From contig JAGWYN010000001.1 of the NCBI GenBank assembly GCA_018969295.1, positions 1 to 64,000 on the forward strand: a stretch of DNA of 64,000 bases. Direction: 5' to 3'. Each line of letters begins with the position of its first letter. Within the stretch, counting starts at the first letter, position 1. A program made the position numbers and the translations under genes. The stretch comes from Chloroflexota bacterium. Its GTDB lineage: Bacteria > Chloroflexota > Anaerolineae > Caldilineales > Caldilineaceae. Positions 1 to 8,560 of the stretch are shown piece by piece. The notes beneath the pieces were generated by a model. The model was not told the origin of the DNA. It saw only the letters and a program-made list of their open reading frames with translations, and did no database searches.

Positions 1-434
1 ACATCGCACTTTGAAGACCGCTCGACACGTAATTCAAGCGCCACTTTTGCCCATTTTGCGCAAGAATTTGTCGTTTTCTGACCCTGCAAGATGCGTGAAT
101 GCCCTGGTTTCAATCTCACTGACAACTCTTGCTTGCACCCCACCTAAATACCAGGTTGTTTCGGGCTACATGTAGTAGTATGATGGGCGAAAAAAGGAGG
201 TTTAACTAGCATTAGGCCCTATTCGATTTTCAACGTGCAAAATCCAGGCTTAGCAGACGCTTTGACCAGATGGGGGACGCTGCCAAAAACCTGCCCTCCT
301 CGCGAAGGAGACCCTTGTCGGGGTCTCGACTAGGCAAAACACTGCGCTGTGCGCTACACTAGAGCAAGAGTGGCTTTCAACCAAAGGGTGGTCGTGCTTG
401 GTCCCGCCCATCCAAACAAGACAGTGACCGCACG
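1..434. other. Non-coding 5' stretch of the window
   Basis: I see no convincing gene here. The stretch holds a candidate promoter (156-184), a purine-rich Shine-Dalgarno-like run (GGAGG at about 196-200) followed by no plausible start codon, and two short overlapping inverted repeats just upstream of proB: 296-310 (CTCCT/AGGAG) and 308-327 (GAGACCC/GGGTCTC). These share bases 308-310, so only one could form at a time. They might form an attenuator-like leader for the downstream kinase gene, but this is speculative; neither is followed by a T-run. Confidence 0.5.
156..184 (+). promoter_or_regulatory. Candidate sigma-70-type promoter upstream of proB
   Basis: TTGTTT at 156-161 and TATGAT at 179-184 are separated by 17 bp. 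The predicted transcript would carry a leader of about 240 nt before the proB start, including the two mutually exclusive small hairpins around 296-327. The match is moderate only. Confidence 0.4.
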
Positions 435-1541
435 ATGTACAAACGAATTGTCGTCAAGCTGGGAACCAGCGTGCTGACCGGCGGCAGCCGCCAGCTCAAC
501 CAGCCACGTATGGTGGAAATCGCCCGTCAGTGCGCGCTCCTCTACGAACAAAACGTGGATGTGGTGGTCTGTACGTCGGCTGCGGTCGCAGCCGGCCGTG
601 CCCATCTCAATTTCCCAGCCCTGCCCCCCACGATCACCAGCAAGCAGCTCTTTGCTGCCGTCGGCCAACTGCAGCTGATGCGGGTCTGGGAACAGCTCTT
701 TGCAATCTACAGCGTGCGTGTCGGTCAGATCCTGCTCACGCGCAGCGATGTCGAAAACCGCCAGCGCTATCTCAACGCACGCGATACCTTCACTGCCCTG
801 CTCGAACATCGGGTCCTTCCGATCGTCAACGAGAACGATGCAGTCGCCACCGAAGAAATTCGTGTCGGCGACAACGACAACTTGTCCGCTCTGGTCGCCA
901 CCCTGGTCAGCGCCGATCGGTTGCTCCTGCTCACCGACCAGCCTGGCCTCTTCACTGCCGACCCGCGCAGCAACCCCGACGCCCAGCTGATTCCCGAGGT
1001 GCGCAAGATTGACGAGACGCTGCGCGGGCTGGCCAGCGGCAGTGTCAGCGGGCTGGGAACCGGCGGCATGACCACCAAGCTGCAGGCCGCCAACACCGCT
1101 CGCCATGCTGGCGTCGATGTCGTCATCGCTGCCGGCAGCGAACCCGATGTGATCCTGCGCGTCGCCGCCGGTGAAACGGTCGGTACACGCTTCCCTGCAA
1201 TCAGTACCCGGCTCGAAAGCCGCAAAGCCTGGATTTTGGCCGGCCCCAAACCGGCTGGACGCCTGACCGTCGACAGCGGCGCCGCCGAGGCGATCGCTTT
1301 CAAAGGGCGCAGCTTGCTGCCAGCCGGCATCCGAGCCGTGGAAGGTGACTTTTTGCGCGGGGATACCGTGCTGATCGTCGACGGTGAACGCAATGAACTG
1401 GCACGCGGCATCGTCGGCTATGCAGCAGCCGACCTGCGCCGCATCGCCGGCTGCCGATCCGACGAGATCGAAGCCCGGCTCGGCTATACCTACGGCGATG
1501 TGGCTGTCCATCGCAATGACTTGATTTTGCTGACCGACTGA
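435..1541 (+). CDS. proB: Glutamate 5-kinase (first step of proline synthesis)
   Basis: This 368-residue protein should phosphorylate L-glutamate to glutamyl-5-phosphate in the cytoplasm. The amino-acid-kinase fold fills about residues 1-255. It begins with a KLGTSVLT phosphate-binding segment and contains the family blocks NENDAVATEEIRVGDNDNLSA and LLLLTDQPGLFTADPR, then GLGTGGMTTKL. A C-terminal PUA domain occupies about 275-360, as in full-length bacterial ProB, and the length is normal. The start is the first ATG, without an obvious Shine-Dalgarno sequence. No proA (glutamyl-phosphate reductase) is adjacent; the gene ends 1 bp before an unrelated ECF transporter ATPase gene, so it sits in a mixed operon. 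Confidence 0.95.
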   Translation: MYKRIVVKLGTSVLTGGSRQLNQPRMVEIARQCALLYEQNVDVVVCTSAAVAAGRAHLNFPALPPTITSKQLFAAVGQLQLMRVWEQLFAIYSVRVGQILLTRSDVENRQRYLNARDTFTALLEHRVLPIVNENDAVATEEIRVGDNDNLSALVATLVSADRLLLLTDQPGLFTADPRSNPDAQLIPEVRKIDETLRGLASGSVSGLGTGGMTTKLQAANTARHAGVDVVIAAGSEPDVILRVAAGETVGTRFPAISTRLESRKAWILAGPKPAGRLTVDSGAAEAIAFKGRSLLPAGIRAVEGDFLRGDTVLIVDGERNELARGIVGYAAADLRRIAGCRSDEIEARLGYTYGDVAVHRNDLILLTD

Positions 1542-1542
1542 G

Positions 1543-3306
1543 ATGCCCCCGATCCTGCGCGTCGAAAATCTTCACCATACCTATACCCGTCAAGGCCATC
1601 CAGTGCAGGCGCTGCGCGGCGTCGACCTGACTGTCGAAGCAGGCGAGTATGTCGTGCTCTTGGGCCACAACGGCTCCGGCAAGTCTACCCTGGCCCGCCA
1701 CCTGAACGCTTTGCTCCTGCCAGACCAGGGCAATGTCTGGGTGCACCAGTGGAATACCCGTGACCCTGCTCACCTGCGCGCAATCCGCAGCATGGTCGGG
1801 ATGGTCTTCCAACACCCCGACAACCAGATTGTGGCGACCATCGTGGAAGAGGAGGTCGCGTTTGGCCCCGAAAATCTGGGGCTCGACCGCAGTGAGATCC
1901 GCCGTCGCGTCGAAGAGGCGCTGGCACAGGTCGCCATGCAACCCTTCCGCCATCGCGCTCCGCACCTGCTTTCCGGAGGACAAAAACAGCGGGTCTGCAT
2001 CGCCGGGGTGCTGGCCATGCAGCCACAGGTGTTGGTGCTCGACGAAGCCACCGCCATGCTCGACCCGCAAGGACGCCGTGACCTGCTGGCACTGGTTGCC
2101 CGCCTCCACCGCAAGCAGGGAGTGACCGTCATTGCTGTCACGCACTTTATGCACGAAGCCATCGACGCTGACCGGGTGGTCGTGCTGCACGAAGGACGGG
2201 TGGCGCTGCAGGGGCCCCCGCGCTGGCTTTTTCAGCAGCCTGAAGCGCTGCGCGCCCTTCAGCTCGATCTCCCACCCGCCAGCGAGCTGGCCCAGGCGCT
2301 GCATCGCCGCTTCCCTGCGTTCCCCGCCGATCGGCTGACCCCAGAAGAGGTGGCCACCGCCGTCCAGACATACAGACCCCTGCAGCCCGCCCCGCAGCTT
2401 CTCCCCCCTCTTTTGCCGACACCCTCCAGGCCGCCCCCCCTCCTGGAGCTTCAACATGTCGCCCATTTTTATATGCGCGGCACGCCGCTGGAAATCCAGG
2501 CGCTGAGCGATGTCTCACTCGCTGTCCACCCTGGCGAAATTGTGGGGGTGCTCGGCGCCACCGGTTCGGGCAAGTCGACTGCCATCCAGCACTGCAACGG
2601 TCTGCTGCGCGCCCATGCCGGCCACGTCCGGGTGCTCGACCAGGATCTGTCTGACCCCAAGGTCGACCTGCGCGCAGTGCGTCGCGCCGTCGGGCTGGTC
2701 TTCCAACTGCCTGAAACACAACTTTTTGAGCAGTATGTGGGCGACGATGTCGCCTATGGGCCGCGACAGCTTGGGCTCCCTCACGCGCAGGTGCGCCGTC
2801 GCGTCCAAGCCGCAATGGCCGCAGTGGGCTTGCCCTTCGCTGCCTTCAAAGACCGGGTGACCTGGACGCTCAGCGGCGGCGAGATGCGTCGGGCGGCGAT
2901 CGCCGGTGTGCTGGCGCTGGAACCACAGCTGTTGGTGCTCGACGAGCCCACCGCCGGGCTGGACCCGCAGGCGCGCCAGCTGCTGCTTCGCCAGCTGCTC
3001 GACCTGCAGGCCCAGGGCTGTACGTTGGTGCTGGTTTCACACAACATGGATGAACTGGCCTCCCTTTGTCACCGCCTTGCCGTGATCGCTGAGGGACGCA
3101 CAACCCTGACAGGTTCGCCCGCCGAAGTTTTTGCCCAGCCCACCGTACTCCGAGCGTTTGGGCTGGAACTGCCAGCCATGGCCCAGATCTCCGAACGGCT
3201 GCAGTCCGAAGAGCTGCTGCCCCCCACCGCAGCCTTCTATACGTTGGCGCAGGCCGAAGCCACACTCAGCCAGCTGTTGGCCGAACCGGGAAAGAAACCT
3301 GGATGA
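1543..3306 (+). CDS. ecfA: ECF transporter ATPase, two fused domains (EcfA1-EcfA2 type)
   Basis: The 587-residue cytoplasmic protein carries two complete ABC ATPase domains in one chain, powering an energy-coupling-factor (vitamin or metal) importer. Domain 1 has Walker A GHNGSGKST at 41-49, signature LSGGQ at 143-147 and Walker B VLVLDEAT. Domain 2 has a second Walker A GATGSGKST near 338, signature LSGGE near 443 and Walker B VLDEPTAGLD. Most ECF modules encode the two ATPases as separate genes; the fusion is a known variant. It overlaps the ecfT start by 4 bp (ATGA), so the two are translationally coupled. No S-component is in the window, so the substrate is unknown; it may be a group II module serving several unlinked S-components. 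Confidence 0.92.
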   Translation: MPPILRVENLHHTYTRQGHPVQALRGVDLTVEAGEYVVLLGHNGSGKSTLARHLNALLLPDQGNVWVHQWNTRDPAHLRAIRSMVGMVFQHPDNQIVATIVEEEVAFGPENLGLDRSEIRRRVEEALAQVAMQPFRHRAPHLLSGGQKQRVCIAGVLAMQPQVLVLDEATAMLDPQGRRDLLALVARLHRKQGVTVIAVTHFMHEAIDADRVVVLHEGRVALQGPPRWLFQQPEALRALQLDLPPASELAQALHRRFPAFPADRLTPEEVATAVQTYRPLQPAPQLLPPLLPTPSRPPPLLELQHVAHFYMRGTPLEIQALSDVSLAVHPGEIVGVLGATGSGKSTAIQHCNGLLRAHAGHVRVLDQDLSDPKVDLRAVRRAVGLVFQLPETQLFEQYVGDDVAYGPRQLGLPHAQVRRRVQAAMAAVGLPFAAFKDRVTWTLSGGEMRRAAIAGVLALEPQLLVLDEPTAGLDPQARQLLLRQLLDLQAQGCTLVLVSHNMDELASLCHRLAVIAEGRTTLTGSPAEVFAQPTVLRAFGLELPAMAQISERLQSEELLPPTAAFYTLAQAEATLSQLLAEPGKKPG

Positions 3307-4133
3307 GCGAATTCGAGTTTTTGCGCAATGTGACCGTGGGCCAATATCTCCCCACCAATTCGCCCGTACACCGGCTCGACCCGCGTACAAAGCTGCTGCT
3401 GACTTTGCTGATGGTGCTGGCCGCGACCAGCACCGCCAGCCCCCTGGCAACCCTGCTCCTGCTGGGGGTGCTGGGGGGGGTGACAGGGCTTGCTAAGCTC
3501 GACGCCCGCTATGTGCTGCGCGGGTTGCTGCCCGTCGCCCCCTTTTTACTCTTCCTGATGGCCATGCAGCTGCTCTTTCAAGGCCGCTTTTCCCTGTGCT
3601 CCACTGTCTGGTACGAGTGGCACTTTGTCCGGGTGACTCCCTGTCTGCTGGAGCTGGTGCTGCTCGGCGCGCTGCGGCTGCTGCTTTTTTTGTTTGTTCT
3701 CAGCCTGCTCACCCTGACCACAACCGCCGCATATCTGCTGCACGGAATCGAACAGTTGCTCGGCCCGCTGCAGCGGATCGGCCTGCCTGTCCATGAGTTT
3801 GCCCTTGCCAATATCATCGCCCTGCGGTTTATCCCCACCATCGCCGAGGAGCTGGAACGGGTCGCCAAGGCACAGGTCAGCCGGGGAGGGGAGTTCGGCA
3901 GCGAGCCCTGGTATCGCCCCGATCGGGTCGCCCGTGCCCGACTGCCCCTGCTGGTGCCGCTCTTTGTCAACACGCTGCGCCGAGCCGAAGAATTGGTGGT
4001 CGCCATGCAGGCACGCTCTTATCTCGGCTCCCAGGGACGCTCCCGCTTTGTCGAGCTTCGTCTGCGGCCCGCCGACTGGGGAGCCCTGGCGCTGGGAGGC
4101 GCGCTGCTGCTTCTGGTCTGGGGGCTGGCTTGA
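3303..4133 (+). CDS. ecfT: ECF transporter transmembrane component EcfT
   Basis: This 276-residue membrane protein should couple the fused ATPase to an S-component. Hydrophobic segments lie near residues 30-60, 70-90, 105-140 and at the C-terminus. The cytoplasmic part carries the two Ala-Arg-Ser/Gly-type coupling motifs (in MQARSYLGSQGRSRF near 233-247) that contact the ATPases in known EcfT proteins. The start ATG overlaps the ecfA stop. The stop codon lies inside the -35 box of the next gene's promoter, which marks the end of this operon. Confidence 0.9.
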   Translation: MSEFEFLRNVTVGQYLPTNSPVHRLDPRTKLLLTLLMVLAATSTASPLATLLLLGVLGGVTGLAKLDARYVLRGLLPVAPFLLFLMAMQLLFQGRFSLCSTVWYEWHFVRVTPCLLELVLLGALRLLLFLFVLSLLTLTTTAAYLLHGIEQLLGPLQRIGLPVHEFALANIIALRFIPTIAEELERVAKAQVSRGGEFGSEPWYRPDRVARARLPLLVPLFVNTLRRAEELVVAMQARSYLGSQGRSRFVELRLRPADWGALALGGALLLLVWGLA

Positions 4134-4158
4134 CAAGCCAGGAAAACCGTTTTATAGT
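4130..4158 (+). promoter_or_regulatory. Promoter of the first LacI-family gene
   Basis: TTGACA at 4130-4135 and TATAGT at 4153-4158 are separated by exactly 17 bp. The -35 box overlaps the ecfT stop codon. Transcription should start near 4165, about 70 nt ahead of the regulator gene. Confidence 0.75.
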
Positions 4159-4174
4159 GTCGTATACTTCTGAC

Positions 4175-4186
4175 TTATACGTATAA
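4175..4186. promoter_or_regulatory. Palindromic operator candidate of the 4236 LacI regulator
   Basis: TTATACGTATAA is a perfect 12-bp palindrome about 10 bp downstream of the predicted transcription start. A further GTATAC lies at 4162-4167. A CpG-centred palindrome in this position is typical of autoregulating LacI-family repressors. The regulator assignment is inference from adjacency. Confidence 0.55.
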
Positions 4187-4235
4187 ATCACCTGTTTCAA
4201 CAAACAACTGCCGAGCGGGAAGGGGGAGCCAGGCG

Positions 4236-5261
4236 ATGGAAGAGGGGGGGCCCCGCCGGCGGGCGACCCAGGCGGATGTGGCACGCGCCGCCGGGGTCTC
4301 GCAAGCAATGGTTTCCTACGTGCTCACCCAGAGCACACAGGTCACAGTGCCCGACGAGACCCGGCAGCGCGTGTTGGACGCCATTCAGAAGCTTGGCTAT
4401 GTGCCCAACCGGGCCGCCCGCAGCCTGCGCACCAGCAAGACCTTCACGATCGGCTGTGTGATCCCCGATATTGCCAACCCTTTCTACCCGGCCTTTGTGC
4501 GGGGGATCCAGGATGTGGTTGACCGCAACGGATACGATCTGGTGATGTACAACACCGATGGGCTGGCTGAGCGTGAAAAAAAAGCTGTTCGTGCGCTGCT
4601 CCAAGGCCGGGTGGACGGTGTGATCGGGGTCTTTTTCCACAGCAGCGCGCGAGATCTGGCTCTTTTGCTGGAGCAGCAGATTCCTGTGGTTCGGCTGGAA
4701 GCGACCGCCAAAGCGACCGGCGCCCTGCCGCTGGACAACATCTATGTTGACAATATCGCAGCCGCCCACCACGCAGTGCTCTATCTGATCCGCTGCGGCT
4801 ATCAGCATATCGCCATGCTGACCAACCAGCCCGGACCTGGTCAGCCGCGAGTCGTCGGCTACCGTGCAGCGCTGGCCGAGCATGGCCGGAGAGAGAGGGA
4901 GGGCGATGTGCAGATTGGGGCGTTCACCGTAGAAGGAGGAATGGCTGGTATGCAGCAGCTGTTGCAGCTGACCCCACGGCCAGATGCAGTCTTCGCCGCC
5001 AATGATCTGATGGCGATCGGTGCGATGGTGGCCTGCAAAGCAAATGGGCTGCGCGTGCCAACAGATCTGGCGGTGATGGGGTTCGACGATATCCCGACCG
5101 ACCAGATTGTCAGCCCGGCCCTGACGACTGTCAGCCAGTTTCAGAATAAGTTGGGGGGCCGTTCTGCCGAACTGCTCTTCGATCGGATCGAAGGGAACGC
5201 TCCAGCCTGGGGGCGCAGCGTGGAGATGCCCTTTGCCATCGTGGTTCGTGAGTCTGCCTGA
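4236..5261 (+). CDS. LacI-family transcriptional regulator of the first sugar ABC operon
   Basis: The 341-residue protein has a classical LacI helix-turn-helix near residues 10-60 (QADVARAAGVSQAMVSYVL, then the hinge region with LGYVPNRAARSLRT). The sugar-binding periplasmic-type domain follows from about 68. The ATG start is preceded by a GGGGGAG Shine-Dalgarno run. It lies 72 bp upstream of a sugar-binding lipoprotein gene on the same strand, so it most likely controls that transporter and itself through the palindrome at 4175-4186. The effector is unknown; no recognisable catabolic glycosidase is linked, only the ADP-ribosylglycohydrolase-family gene at the operon end. Confidence 0.92.
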   Translation: MEEGGPRRRATQADVARAAGVSQAMVSYVLTQSTQVTVPDETRQRVLDAIQKLGYVPNRAARSLRTSKTFTIGCVIPDIANPFYPAFVRGIQDVVDRNGYDLVMYNTDGLAEREKKAVRALLQGRVDGVIGVFFHSSARDLALLLEQQIPVVRLEATAKATGALPLDNIYVDNIAAAHHAVLYLIRCGYQHIAMLTNQPGPGQPRVVGYRAALAEHGRREREGDVQIGAFTVEGGMAGMQQLLQLTPRPDAVFAANDLMAIGAMVACKANGLRVPTDLAVMGFDDIPTDQIVSPALTTVSQFQNKLGGRSAELLFDRIEGNAPAWGRSVEMPFAIVVRESA

Positions 5262-5333
5262 GCTCTGCCAGCAGGGCCCAGCGCTTCTCAATCATCTATA
5301 TCGGAATCGGGTTGCACAGGAGGAAAACAAGAG

Positions 5334-6725
5334 ATGGGTATCTGGAAAGATGGGCTTGCACGGCTCTGCACTCTGATGGTTGCGCTGTCGTTGGCGGTCG
5401 GCTGTGCCGCCCCGGCAGCAGTCCAGCCTGGGCAGCCAGCGGCAGAAGAGGCGGCTGGCGACGGGGAAAAGACCAAGGTTGTCTGGTGGACAGAAGGTGA
5501 CATCGAACCCGCTTTGCAGGAGGCATTTGTCGAACAGTTTGTCGGCACCTTCAACGCAGCCAACCCGGACATCGAGCTGGAGGTGGTCTTCCAGCAGAAT
5601 CTGAACGATCTGCTGCGCACAGCCATTCAGGCTGGAGAAGGGCCGGACATCGTGCAGACCCCCGGCCCCGGCTTTCTGCTCGAATACCAGCAGGCCGGGC
5701 TGGTGCTGCCTTTGAACGAGTTTTCGACGCAGTATGGTTGGAAAGAAGAGATTCTGCCGTGGGCGTACGCTTCGGGAACGCTAGGCGGCGATCTGTACGG
5801 CCTGCCGTTGACCTTTGAGTCGATGGTGATGCTCTACAATACCCAGGTTTTTGCGGAGCTGGGGTTGACCCCTCCGACCAACCGTGCGGAATTCGATGCG
5901 GTGGCCCAGGCGTTGAAGGACGCCGGCCTGCTGGCCATCTCCTACGGAAATGTGGGCTGGCAGCCGACCAACGAGCATCTGCTGGGCATCTACCTCAACG
6001 CCTATGCTGGCTCGGACGCCGTCTATGAGGCGTTGACCGGCCAGCGCAGCTGGGAGGATGAGGTCTTTGCTGGCGCCATCGAAATGTTGCGCGAGGACAT
6101 GACGACCCAGGGGTATTTTGCTGGCAGTCTCGAAGATTACTATTCGTTTGACTGGCAGACATTTTTCAGCACGCTGGCCAGCGGCAAAGCAGGCATGATG
6201 ACCATCGGGACCTGGGGGTTCCGGGGGGCCACCGAGTACTTTGCCGACAACCCGGAGGGCTGGGACTGGGCCTTGCTCCCTGCGCTTGGCGAGGGTGTGG
6301 AGCAGGGGTTTGACCTGGCTGTCGGTAGCACCGTCTCGATCAACACGGCCTCCAAGAACCCAGAGGCTGCTGCCAAGGTGTTGGATTTTATCTACAACGA
6401 CCCGCAGCGGGCCGCCAGCATCGCCCAGATCTTCAGCTTTGGCGAGTTTGTCGTGCCGATCCAGTTCTCTGCCGACGATTTTCCCAGCGAGGCTGACCCG
6501 CGTGTGGTCCGTTTCCTGACCGAGTTCTCCCAGGTGACCGGCGAAGGGCGCTACGGCTATACCACCTGGACCTTCTGGCCGGCGGAGGCGGAGACCCAGC
6601 TCTGGAAAGATGTCGAGCTGGTCTGGTCGGGCGAGCTGACCACCGCCGAGTATCTGGCCAGCCACCAGGCACTGTGGGAGAAGGCGCGCGCCGACGGTGC
6701 CGTCCCCCCGATTCCCGAACGCTAG
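5334..6725 (+). CDS. Extracellular sugar-binding lipoprotein of an ABC importer
   Basis: This 463-residue protein is a family 1 solute-binding protein (MalE-like) for carbohydrate uptake. The N-terminus is a lipoprotein signal with lipobox LAVGC and Cys at residue 24. An Ala/Pro/Gln/Glu-rich linker follows, then the binding fold (DIELEVVFQQNLNDLLRTAI, with typical GPDIVQTPGPG and LYGLPLTFESMVMLYN blocks). AGGAGG lies just upstream of the ATG. It is followed by a 38-bp perfect palindrome and then two permease genes; the ATPase (MsmK/UgpC-type) is not encoded here, as is common when one ATPase serves several importers. The substrate cannot be read from the sequence. Confidence 0.9.
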   Translation: MGIWKDGLARLCTLMVALSLAVGCAAPAAVQPGQPAAEEAAGDGEKTKVVWWTEGDIEPALQEAFVEQFVGTFNAANPDIELEVVFQQNLNDLLRTAIQAGEGPDIVQTPGPGFLLEYQQAGLVLPLNEFSTQYGWKEEILPWAYASGTLGGDLYGLPLTFESMVMLYNTQVFAELGLTPPTNRAEFDAVAQALKDAGLLAISYGNVGWQPTNEHLLGIYLNAYAGSDAVYEALTGQRSWEDEVFAGAIEMLREDMTTQGYFAGSLEDYYSFDWQTFFSTLASGKAGMMTIGTWGFRGATEYFADNPEGWDWALLPALGEGVEQGFDLAVGSTVSINTASKNPEAAAKVLDFIYNDPQRAASIAQIFSFGEFVVPIQFSADDFPSEADPRVVRFLTEFSQVTGEGRYGYTTWTFWPAEAETQLWKDVELVWSGELTTAEYLASHQALWEKARADGAVPPIPER

Positions 6726-6731
6726 TACAAC

Positions 6732-6769
6732 GTCTTCTGCTGGGCGGCGGCCGCCGCCCAGCAGAAGAC
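6732..6769. promoter_or_regulatory. Intercistronic hairpin between binding-protein and permease genes
   Basis: This is a perfect 38-bp palindrome (19-bp arms, no loop base) rich in G and C. It starts 7 bp after the binding-protein stop and ends just before the AAGGAG of the permease. There is no T-run, so it is likely to protect the 3' end of the binding-protein mRNA or partly attenuate read-through rather than stop it fully. Confidence 0.8.
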
Positions 6770-6785
6770 AAAGGAGATCTGTTGC

Positions 6786-7700
6786 ATGGCTGTCACACCT
6801 GTGTCCGGGCTGCGTCGTCCAGCGCAGCCACGCAGGCGGCGCTTTCCGTGGCGTCCCTGGCTCTTTCTGGCCCCGTTGCTCCTGTTGAACCTGGTTGTCA
6901 TCGTCACCCCCTCGCTGCTCAGCATTCGCTATGCCTTCACCGACTGGACCGGGATCGGCGCTGCCCAGTATGTCGGTCTGGCCAATTTTCAGGAGATGTT
7001 CGGGGACCGCGTCTTTTACCGTGCGATCGGCAACAACGTGCGCTGGACTGTGCTCTTTCTGATAGCCCCGGTGCTCATGGGGCTGCTCGGCGCCTATCTG
7101 CTGTCGACGATCCGCCGCGGCCAGATGCTTTTTCGCACCCTCTATTTTATTCCGTACGTGATCGCCAGCGTCGTCAACGCCTATATCTGGAAACTGATCC
7201 TGAACCCGGTCTTCGGCATCGGCCCCTGGCTGGCCGAGCGCGGAATCCCCTGGCTGGACATTCGTTTTTTTGGCCGTTCGGACACCTCGCTCTATGCGGT
7301 AGCCTTTGTCGACAACTGGCATTTCTGGGGCTTTCTGGTTGTGCTGTACCTGGCTGCGATGCATGCTGTCGACGCCGAGCTGTACGAGGCTGCGCGCATC
7401 GAAGGCGCCAACCCCTGGCATGAGTTCTGGCATGTGACCCTCCCCGGCATCCGCCCTACCTTGGTCTTCACCCTGCTGATGATCATGATCTGGTCGTTTC
7501 TGGTCTTCGACTATATCTATCTGTTGACCAACGGCGGCCCGGCGCAGTCTTCCGAGGTGCTGGGGACGCTCACCTATTCGACCGCCTTTTATTCGCTGCG
7601 CGTCGGCTATGCGACGGCGATCGCGCTGACCATGACCTTCTTTTCTGCGTTGTTTATCAGCATGTTCGTCGTTCTGCGACGGCTTGGCTGGGAGGTGTAA
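6786..7700 (+). CDS. Sugar ABC transporter permease (MalF/UgpA type)
   Basis: The 304-residue protein is an inner-membrane permease with about six transmembrane segments. The first follows a basic N-terminal tail (RRPAQPRRRRFPWRP). The conserved cytoplasmic coupling loop appears as LYEAARIEGANPWHEFWHVTLPGIRP near 198-223, the EAA motif that docks the ATPase. AAGGAG at 6770-6775 precedes the ATG. It pairs with the next gene to form the heterodimeric channel for the binding protein at 5334. Confidence 0.92.
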   Translation: MAVTPVSGLRRPAQPRRRRFPWRPWLFLAPLLLLNLVVIVTPSLLSIRYAFTDWTGIGAAQYVGLANFQEMFGDRVFYRAIGNNVRWTVLFLIAPVLMGLLGAYLLSTIRRGQMLFRTLYFIPYVIASVVNAYIWKLILNPVFGIGPWLAERGIPWLDIRFFGRSDTSLYAVAFVDNWHFWGFLVVLYLAAMHAVDAELYEAARIEGANPWHEFWHVTLPGIRPTLVFTLLMIMIWSFLVFDYIYLLTNGGPAQSSEVLGTLTYSTAFYSLRVGYATAIALTMTFFSALFISMFVVLRRLGWEV

Positions 7701-7701
7701 G

Positions 7702-8535
7702 ATGTTTCGTCGGCGCCGTACCGCATCCTTGATTCCCAATTACATCCTTCTGGGGGGGCTGGCCATCTTTTCGGTGATCCCGATCGTGCTGCTCGTCCTC
7801 AACTCGCTCAAAACAACGGTGGAGATCCAGGAGAATCCTTTTGGTCTGCCCACCGCCGCCCGTCTGAGCAACTATGTGGACGCCTGGGTGCAGGGTCAAT
7901 TTTCGACGACGATCTCCAATACGCTGTTCCTCACCAGCGGCACCATCTTCTTGGTCGTCGTCGTCGGCGGGCTGGCCGCCTTTGCCCTGGCGCGCTTTCG
8001 CTTCAGTGGGGCCAATGCCCTCAGCTTCTATCTCTTGGTCGGCACCAGCGTGCCGGCCCTGCTGTTCATCGTGCCCCTGTATTTTATGTGGGCACAGCTC
8101 GATCTGATCAACAGCCTGCCCGGGCTGATCATTGTCTATGCGGCGCTCTATTCGCCCTTTGCCACCTATCTCCTGCGCTCCTTTTTGGTTTCCATCCCGA
8201 TGGACTTTGAGGAGGCGGCCCGCATCGACGGCGCCAACGACCTGCAGGTGCTGACCCGCGTCATCCTGCCGCTGGCCTGGCCCGGCTTTCTCACCGTCGT
8301 GCTGGTCGTGGGGCTGGGAGTTTGGAACGAATTTTTGTTTGCCAATACATTTCTGCAAGACCCGGCGCTGAAGCCGATCTCGACCAGTCTGCTGGCGTTT
8401 CAGACCCGCTATCAGCGCGACTGGGGGTTGACCAGCGCCGCCTCCGTCATGATGATTCTGCCTGTGCTTCTTCTCTTCCTCTCCTTGCAGCGCCAGTTTA
8501 TCGAAGGGCTGGCGCGCGGGGGACTCAAAGGCTAA
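7702..8535 (+). CDS. Sugar ABC transporter permease (MalG/UgpE type)
   Basis: This second permease of the operon has 277 residues. The start is taken as the ATG at 7702, preceded by GGAGGT at 7691-7696 and one base after the upstream stop; an in-frame start 18 bases earlier would overlap the previous gene and lacks such a site. The EAA loop reads FEEAARIDGANDLQVLTRVILPLAWPG near 162-188. It ends with the family's common tail (FIEGLARGGLKG). Confidence 0.92.
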   Translation: MFRRRRTASLIPNYILLGGLAIFSVIPIVLLVLNSLKTTVEIQENPFGLPTAARLSNYVDAWVQGQFSTTISNTLFLTSGTIFLVVVVGGLAAFALARFRFSGANALSFYLLVGTSVPALLFIVPLYFMWAQLDLINSLPGLIIVYAALYSPFATYLLRSFLVSIPMDFEEAARIDGANDLQVLTRVILPLAWPGFLTVVLVVGLGVWNEFLFANTFLQDPALKPISTSLLAFQTRYQRDWGLTSAASVMMILPVLLLFLSLQRQFIEGLARGGLKG

Positions 8536-8560
8536 TGGATTCTGAAAGGTACAAACTTCT

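Noticed and set aside
180..209. Nine-codon open frame MMGEKRRFN before proB
   Set aside because: It has no ribosome site and no amino-acid run typical of a leader peptide; it overlaps the -10 box of the candidate promoter.
5781..7739. 652-codon minus-strand open frame over the first transporter
   Set aside because: It is fully antisense to well-supported binding-protein and permease genes and lacks recognisable motifs.
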